From Pleurobrachia bachei (lineage: Eukaryota > Ctenophora > Tentaculata > Cydippida > Pleurobrachiidae): 27,655 nucleotides of DNA. Under the pieces are notes generated by a model. It saw nothing but the letters and a program-made list of their open reading frames with translations. It was not told the DNA's origin and searched no databases. The DNA lies in NCBI GenBank assembly GCA_000695325.1, contig AVPN01000098.1:67843-95497 (forward strand), read 5' to 3'. Shown in pieces: positions 10,638 to 19,300 of this stretch; the stretch's first letter is position 1, and each line of letters starts with the position of its first letter. The position numbers were made by a program, and so were the translations under genes.

Positions 10638-13600
10638 CTCTCTCTCTCGCTCTCTATCTATCTAATCCTCTATCTGTCTCCCTATCACTCTACCTTGTGT
10701 AACTGGTGTAAATCACTGTTCAACAATAATGCTCTTGTCCCAACTCGAGCGCACACACACACACACTCCCTCTCTCTTTCTATATATCTCTCACTCTCTA
10801 TCTTTCTATCTTTCTCCCTCCATTTCTCTCCGGTACTGTCTTTGCTTGTAGCTCGTGTTCCCTCTCCGGATCTATTTTGGGAGTTACTCAGTGGGGATTT
10901 CACGCTGTTTTTTATTGTAAAACTAATACCGTTGCTAGTGCTATATGTATTTGCTTATTGGCCCGGGCCTCTGATGAATGCATGAAAATTGGAGAGAAAA
11001 GTTTCAAGTTTTAAATGTCGAATTTTAGATAGAGATCATGCGATCAGAAAGAAGATGTTGATACAAGTTGATAGAAGATAGAGCTGTACATTATTATTGT
11101 TATTAGAGAGGGATTGAGAAAAAATAGGACTGTGTGAACTATGGATGAGCTAGACCCGAGACACTCAAGAAGGAAGATTATTTGATTGGGAGGAAAAAGG
11201 GGGAGGTCAAGTGTACTCAGACTTAATTGTAGCAGGGTGGGGTTGGCCGGGGGAGATAGAGGAAAGAGAGAAATGAAGGTATTTAAGCTAAACGTACAAC
11301 TAAAGTCCCATTTTTGAAGTTGTCACCCCCTTCGCATGCGCTCGTTTTTTGTGTGTCACATAACATGTTAACGTGTGATGTGTCAAAATTGATAAATCTC
11401 ACATGCGCATACTTTTTTTGGGGGGGGNNNNNNNNNNNNNNNNNNNNNNNNNNNNNNNNNNNNNNNNNNNNNNNNNNNNNNNNNNNNNNNNNNNNNNNNN
11501 NNNNNNNNNNNNNNNNNNNNNNNNNNNNNNNNNNNNNNNNNNNNNNNNNNNNNNNNNNNNNNNNNNNNNNNNNNNNNNNNNNNNNNNNNNNNNNNNNNNN
11601 NNNNNNNNNNNNNNNNNNNNNNNNNNNNNNNNNNNNNNNNNNNNNNNNNNNNNNNNNNNNNNNNNNNNNNNNNNNNNNNNNTTTGTGTGTGATTAAGGTG
11701 TAAAAACACTGCGAGAACACTTTTCTTGCATATATCCCGCTACCTCTATATCTGCACGCTCCCGCGGAAGCAGAGTGCAAATTTCACCGTGCAAATGGTC
11801 GCGCGGAGCGGGAGTGATATTTGCACTCGCGGTATTTATATTTGCTTATTGGCCCGGGCCTCTGATGAATTTTAGATAGAGATCATGCGATCAGAAAGAA
11901 GATGTTGATACAAGTTGATAGAAGATAGAGCTGTACATTATTATTGTAATTAGAGAGGGATTGAGAAAAAGAGGACTGTGTGAACTATGGATGAGCTAGA
12001 CCCGAGACACTCAAGAAGGAAGATTATTTGATTGGGAGGAAAAAGGGGGAGGTCAAGTGTACTCAGACTTAATTGTAGCGGGGTGGGGTGGGCCGGGGGA
12101 GAAAGAGAGAAATGAAGGTATTTAAGCTAAACGTACAACTAAAGTCGCATTTTTTGAAGTTGTCACCCCCTTCTATTCTCGTGTGCTCGTTTTTTTGCGA
12201 GTCACGTCACATGTTAACGTGTGGTGTGCACGTCAATATTGATAAATTTAACATGCGCATGCATTGGGGGGGTTGCAACTTCAAAAATCCGACTTTAGAA
12301 GGTGTGGTTAATGGTTACGCTTCGTGGGAATTGTTCCTCCTACTGCAGATTTGATAGCCGCGTCCAGTATAAACCATCACCATACTCATTTGACCAAATA
12401 AGTGCACTGATTTGCGAAAAAATAAGATTTTATTCAGTGAATATATAGAATGCAGCAGTATGTAACTGAGTGACTGTTTTACCTCTCTCTGAAGGCTGTA
12501 GTACTTGCTATCCGTTCTGTCCCTCTTGATGATATTATGTGTGCTAGAATATTGTGTGGTGGTAAATATAATGCATTGCGTTTAGTGATTGACTGCTTAC
12601 ACCCACCTTGAGAGAGGCTTGTCTGACCATCCTTTTACTCAGTCTCTATTATATATTTAGTCTCGCTCTCGCCCTTTCTTCCTTCCACATTCTCTCCCTC
12701 CGTTATCATTTTACCTTTAAACCACTGCTATAGGATCTGGTAATGGACCGCCTTGTCTAGAGTGGTGTGTGTGGGATCGATGGAATATGCAGATCAAAGT
12801 ACAGAGGAATCACTCTCCGAGGGCTACTCTCCGCCCCTCTCTCCCAACTCTACAGAGCGGCTCCAAAAAGCGGTCTTTTTACGACTTCGTATGAAAGATG
12901 GTGTGAAGAACTGGAAACAGAAATCGAAGGATCACCATCTAAAGGCAGAGATTGTTCAGCCTGTGCTGTTATCGCCAAGAAGTCGTAGGAGAGGATCTGT
13001 TCGGCCGCCGCCAATCCCCCAACTTCAACCACCCCCACAGAAATCCCTCGGAGATGCTAGGGTGGGGTTGGCCGGGGGAGATAGAGGAAAGAGAGAAATG
13101 AAGGTATTTAAGCTAAACGTACAACTAAAGTCCCATTTTTGAAGTTGTCACCCCCTTCGCATGCGCTCGTTTTTTGTGTGTCACATAACATGTTAACGTG
13201 TGATGTGTCAAAATTGATAAATCTCACATGCGCATACTTTTTTTGGGGGNGCTGGTAACAACTTCAAAAATCTGACTTTAGATTTTAGAAGGTGGGGTTG
13301 ATAGTTACGCTTCGTGGGAATTGTTCCTCCTACTTGATAGCCGCGTCCAAAAGGCAGTATAAACCATCACCATACTCATTTGACCAAATAAGTGCACTGA
13401 TTTGCGAAAAAATAAGATTTTATTCAGTGAATATATAGAATGCAGCAGTATGTAACTGAGTGACTGTTTTACCTCTCTCTGAAGGCTGTAGTACTTGCTA
13501 TCCGTTCTGTCCCTCTTGATGATATTATGTGTGCTAGAATATTGTGTGGTGGTAAATATAATGCATTGCGTTTAGTGGTTGACTGCTTACACCCACCTTG

Positions 13601-16271
13601 AGAGAGAGGCTTGTCTGACCATCCTTTTACTCAGTCTCTATTATATAATAGTCTCGCTCTCGCCCTTTCTTCCTTCCACATTCTCTCCCACCTCCCTCCG
13701 TTATCATTTTACCTTAAAACCACTGCTATAGGATCTGGTAATGGACCGCCGTGTCTAGAGTGGTGTGTGTGGGATCGATGGAATATGCAGATCAAAGCAC
13801 AGAGGAATCACTCTCCGAGGGCTACTCTCCGCCCCTCTCTCCCAACTCTACAGAGCGGCTCCAAAAAGCGGTCTTTTTACGACTTCGTATGAAAGATGGT
13901 GTGAAGAACTGGAAACAGAAATCGAAGGATCACCATCTAAAGGCGGAGATTGTTCAGCCTGTGCTGCTATCGCCAAGAAGTCGTAGGAGAGGATCTGTTA
14001 GACCCCCGCCAATCCCACAACTACAACCACCCCCACAGAAAACTCTCGGAGATGCTGTTAGGCTGAGATGGAAGGTTCAGAGTGGCCTAACAAAATGGAA
14101 AACCCAAACCAAGGCACACCAACACCACCAAGACGAGGAGGAGAAAGTTTCTCATCCACCTGAGTATGACGTCAACATTGGGAACAAATCCTATACCATG
14201 ATCCTTAGAAAACAGGATACAGAACAAGAAGAGATGGAGGACCAAAGGTTGAAACCGGAAACTGCCCATCCTATTCTTTTATCACCTAGAAGTCGTAGAA
14301 GAGGATCTATGAAACCTCCATCTGTACCACAACCACCACCACCATCTCCTAAACCCATAAAACATTCTTCCGATTCGAAAACTCTCGGGGATGCTGTTAG
14401 GCTAAGATGGAAGGTTCAGAGTGGCCTAACAAAATGGAAAACCCAAACCAAGGCAGTGGTTGTGGTGGTTCTGCTCCTCCTCTTTCAAAGAGTAGGTGGA
14501 CTCATCGATGTCAATATTGGCAACAAATCCTATACGATGATCCTCAGAAAGCAGGATACAGAGGAGGATGAAAGGTTGAGTGTTCCGTCATCTAACCACT
14601 GGAACACGGGGGAGGACGATTGGGAATACATTGGAAACGGTTCAGATCCATCCAGTGCAATCTTCTTTGGCGATCAATTTGCTGATGAACATGTGTTCTT
14701 TCACGATGATGTGTTTTGTGAAGGAGCAGAAGCAGATAAAGAAGATGAGGAAGATGAAGAAGATGAAGAGGGTGCCTGGAGGAGATGCGAGATAGCGTTA
14801 GTGATATTGGTCATTAGTGCTCTGGTGAAACTCGCCCACACTATTTATGAGAATTATATAATCTACTCCTCTGGTAATTATTTAATTATTTTGAATGGGG
14901 GTGGTAAATATTTACATAGAGTTTTAATAGCTCAGTATTAGGACCTAACAACACAAACATTGTCTGTTATCGCCAAATTTTAATTATGAATTTATGACAT
15001 TGCATGGAAGGATAGCACGAATATATTCTATATGGATCCACTTGATCGAGTGCTTGTCAGATTATGAGATTTTATTACTAGTTCGATGTGTATGTATGGA
15101 ATGTCCATCTATGTCTTTTAGTCAATAAAACCTTCGGCCGCAGGTTTTAGGTTTTATTGCCAACAAAATACTAAATCCATTTTAGCAGGCCACCCAATCC
15201 TTTTAGTATGAGGGATGGAGGGACTAAATTTCTAGAAATGGGGGAAAGAACATATTATTGGGACTGATACTATTAGATAAATTGGAAGGGGTGGGTAAGG
15301 AAGTTACAAAATAATGTTTTAGATCTCTGAACGTTAGCTTAACGTTAGGGATGTGGTTATAGGTAGTAACTCATCCCTACAACATCTAACACAACTAACA
15401 CTCTACTCTATTTCCAGTGCACAACTGGACTGCCGAAGATGTGGCTATGTGGCTGAAAGACGTTGTCGGGCTGCCCCAATATCTACCTGTCTTCAAGAAA
15501 AACAACATCGACGGCAATTTTCTGCCCAGGTAATGATATTTTGACAGTCTATTAGGAATTGTAGGATCTTGAGTTAGATTTAGTGCCATATTTTCTTGGT
15601 CTTGAGTTATCAGATATTTGAGGTATCAGATATAACTTGTCTAAAGTTGGACATTTCCAAGTTCAGCGTGATATATCAGGTGCAGTTTCAGCTGATGTTG
15701 TTGTTTTCAGAAGATCATAGGAACGATTAGCACAGTAATAAGGGAGAGAGCGACAAGGGAAGAGGGAGGGGGAGGGGAGAGAGATAAAAAATAGAAGTAG
15801 ACTCTCTAGACTATCCTCTCCGTTTGATGAAAAGAAGAACTGTAGCTTGAGAGATAGATAGAGAGAGAGAGAAAGAGAGAGAGAGATGTAATGAGTTAAT
15901 TGCTTTCCATGTCACGGGTTCCTGCTTTATATTGTACAACTCTACTTGGCTAGTAGAGATGAAGAGAGATAACGGCGATAAAAAGATAAATAAAGATAGA
16001 TACTGTTTAGCGACAAAGAAAGACGCTTAGTTGGAGACTGAAGCGATATTTCAAATGAAGGCTGTATGAACTTCCTCAATATTTATTAGATAAATGGACA
16101 TCATGGTACTGAATTGTATGTAGCGACGTGGGAGAGGATTATTATACTGGTGCTTCTTCTAAATTACGTAATCGATGCCCCCTCTCTCCACAATAACCAT
16201 CCACAGATTATTAAATGTGATGGTAGCTTCTGTTAATATGGATAGTCCCCCATTTCCCCTTATTTTCTCTC

Positions 16272-16328
<57 letters not shown>

Positions 16329-19300
16329 TTCTCTCTCCCTCCCTCTAGCATTCGATTTTCAACTCATTAATGTCCTAACCATGTTTCGCTCCGTCCCATG
16401 TATTTCATATTCCGTTCATCCGGAAAATTTTCTTTCATCAAGAAACGCCGAATATATGAATCTTGATTTGATTGTATGGGTGAGGTTGAAAAAAAAGAGA
16501 TAGAAAGAGAGAGAGTGAGGCCAGGGTGAGAGAGAGTGTGAGGCCAAGGTGGGAGATAGAGAGATAGAGATAGAGAACGAGAGAGAGGGCATTACATACG
16601 ATTGAGGAGAAAGCCAAGTGTGAAACAAGCAAATGTTGAGACATGTTTTGTATGTCTCTCTATCTCTCTCTCTCTTTCTCTCTCTCCGAGAGAGAGAGAG
16701 AGAGAGATTCTCTCTCTCTCTCTCTCTCTCTATCTCTATTCCCCGTCTCTTTCACTAACAATAAAGATTGGAGCGGGGTGCTGAAACTACAAAAAGACAA
16801 TGAAAACACTCAATAAAGTACACACGCGAGCTCTCTTTCTGGAGCCGATTCTGTGTGTTATAAAGTTACCGTCTGCACTATACAATATGGGAATTGTATT
16901 AACTATGCAATGTATAAAACTTGAGTGTTGATGCAGAAGCTCAATAGTCAATAATAGGGTGCCGTAATACTCGAATTAGAAATGGAAGAATGTGAGATAA
17001 CTTAATAATTTCATACCAGTGTCGAGTAAATTATCAATCTCAAGCAGATCATAGGATGATGTAATTGTCATAGCTAGGTGAGAGACGGGCAGTACCTGGT
17101 TGAAATTGTTCCGCTGGTTCAAACTGCTCCGGCCTGCCCTACCAAAATAGAGTTGGGTTAACTTACATCATTTGGGGGCTGAGTAGATCAGACCAGTGTT
17201 TCATGTAAATTTCATGGTTTTCATCAACCGATTCTGTTCCCACGTTTACACAAACCTAACCAACAGACGCACACGTGGTACGGCTATTATATAACTAGAG
17301 AGTATGTATTAGTCATACACAGGTGCATGTTCTTAGTGGTAACCATGGTTACTTTACAAGAGAAAGAGGGAGAGAGAGAGGGGGGGAGAACGAAGGAGCT
17401 GAACCCAGTTATTTTGGGTCGCCTACTATATAATAGGGTACTAGATACTCCTATATCAGTCAGTATCACTGCTCAAAGGGGTCGATATCACATTATCGTC
17501 ATCAATTGGGGCATCAAATAATTTCAAAAAATGTAGCTATCTCTCTATTTCATCTCTCTATTTCAAAATCGTCATGTGTGATCCCCCTAATTATTGTTCT
17601 TCCCTAACCCCCCGACCCCGTTTTCAGGTTGGCTCTGAACAAGGATCATATCATTCAACATCAACTAGGCATCTCAGACCTGAACCATAAAAACAAGCTA
17701 ATTCTAAAGGCCATGGATCTAGTACTATTTGGACCTCCCACCGGTTAGTTTATTAGCGTGTGAATTAGTTCTTTAGTTCCGTGTTTTTTGCACCTGGCAA
17801 ATTGAGTGAGCTGTTTAGTAGGTGAAGGCTGATAAGAAACACTTTTGATTGGAAACCTTTGTGTAATTAGATATGACATGAACGAAGTAATTACGGTTTA
17901 AATGTTGGTTATATGTTGGTTAGTCTGTGTGGTACCGTCTCAACTCCCTTTTGTTTACCATCTTTGAACCAAACATATCATATTATTATGATATAAACAG
18001 GTGTGGCTCTATTAGTATGTCTCTCTCTTAACTCTTTCTCTCTCCCATATCTTTCTTTCTCTCTCCTTATCTTTCTTTCTTTCTCAATATCTTTCTTTCT
18101 CTCCCTCTTTTTGGCCTGTCCTATATTCTTGCTCTTTTTCTTTGTGTCATCTTTAATCATTTCTCTCATAACATAGTCATAATATCTGGTCCACTCTCTC
18201 TCTCTCAGAGAGAGAGAGAGAGAGAGAGAGCCTCTCTCCCTCTCTCTCTCCCTCTCTCTCTCTATCCAGATCATTGTCTAACAGCCCCCACTATGATCCT
18301 CACACCAACAACTCCCCTTTAGTATTCTACAACCCGTTAAAAGATGCACTACTCGCGGTGGCGATACTCGTTGCTATAACGGGACTCTTTTTCTCCAATC
18401 TTCAGCGAAGGAAAGCTAAAAACCAGGTTAGTTCAGTTTTAATATGTCCTGCGACTGCTGTTATATACCAGACTAAACCAGTTCTGGAGGGGGAACTATT
18501 CAGACTCCCCGCGAACACTATGCACAAAGGGTTTAATTGTTTGGAAGTGGTGATTAGATTGAATTATAATGATAACTTTGTGTTTTATGTCAAGACAATG
18601 AGACAAACAGGGCGTGTTGGAAAGAGCGTGTTGCAATAATCACTTTTCAACGTGATATATCCACACAGACTGTCCACCATTATTTTACTTCGACGAAGTT
18701 GCTCACTTCTTGTCTTCATTTCATGGGACTGCGAAATAATTCAATCAAATCAGCATGATGTTTTAGAGAAATTACCTTCTTGGGAAGAATGAAGGATTTC
18801 GAGAATTACTTATTAATAGTATCAGTGACATTTCCCCCTCCCTCTAAGATTAATAAGATGCTAGAAGAAGTGGAAATGCTGCAACTAAACGAACAACGGT
18901 TCCTCGAAATTCAGGCGACGTGAGTACCAGCGAGATATATTGGTGTGTGTGAGATGGAGTAGTGTGATAGTTCGACGAAATGAGAGATTGAAGAAGGAGA
19001 AAATGTGTTCACTGGATTGGTATATCGAGAAGAAAAAGACTTCATCAGAGAATCTGTAGTTTTACACTGCACGCGCGAGATCTCCCGCGCATGAAAAGTA
19101 CACCTAGTGCATTTCAGCACTGCGTCTGCGCGTCACAAAAACAGCGTTCAACCATCTTGCTGTCACTTGCTGTCGAGTGTGAAGGACACGTAGTGACGGT
19201 GACAAAACGAAGTGCACTCCCAAATTTGTCAGATCTAGATCTACAATTAATCGATCAGCCGACTTTAATTTATCCTTCTTGTCGGATAGGCTCCAGGAGG

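Larger units (their letters stand above)
7338..15417 (+). other. STIM intron 3 (8,080 bp), carrying a nested gene and repeats
   Basis: This intron splits the EF-hand exons from the SAM exons and is far longer than the other STIM introns (roughly 80 to 2,100 bp). Up to about 10,940 it holds no gene: it contains a pogo-like MITE, CT/GA microsatellites and AT-rich filler. From 10,948 it contains duplicated segments, an N gap and the nested gene. Donor GGTAAGG at 7337 and acceptor TTTCCAG at 15417 are good. Confidence 0.85.

Noticed and set aside
11283-11780. Long frames crossing the N gap
   Set aside because: They exist only because undetermined bases contain no stops.
12088-12354. Frame in duplicated segment B starting [14 protein letters not shown]
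   Set aside because: The homologous frames in copies A and C diverge by frame-changing indels, so it is not conserved as protein.
18274-18639. Single long frame of 121 codons around STIM exon 6
   Set aside because: Only 18323-18426 matches STIM in phase; the rest is intron read-through.
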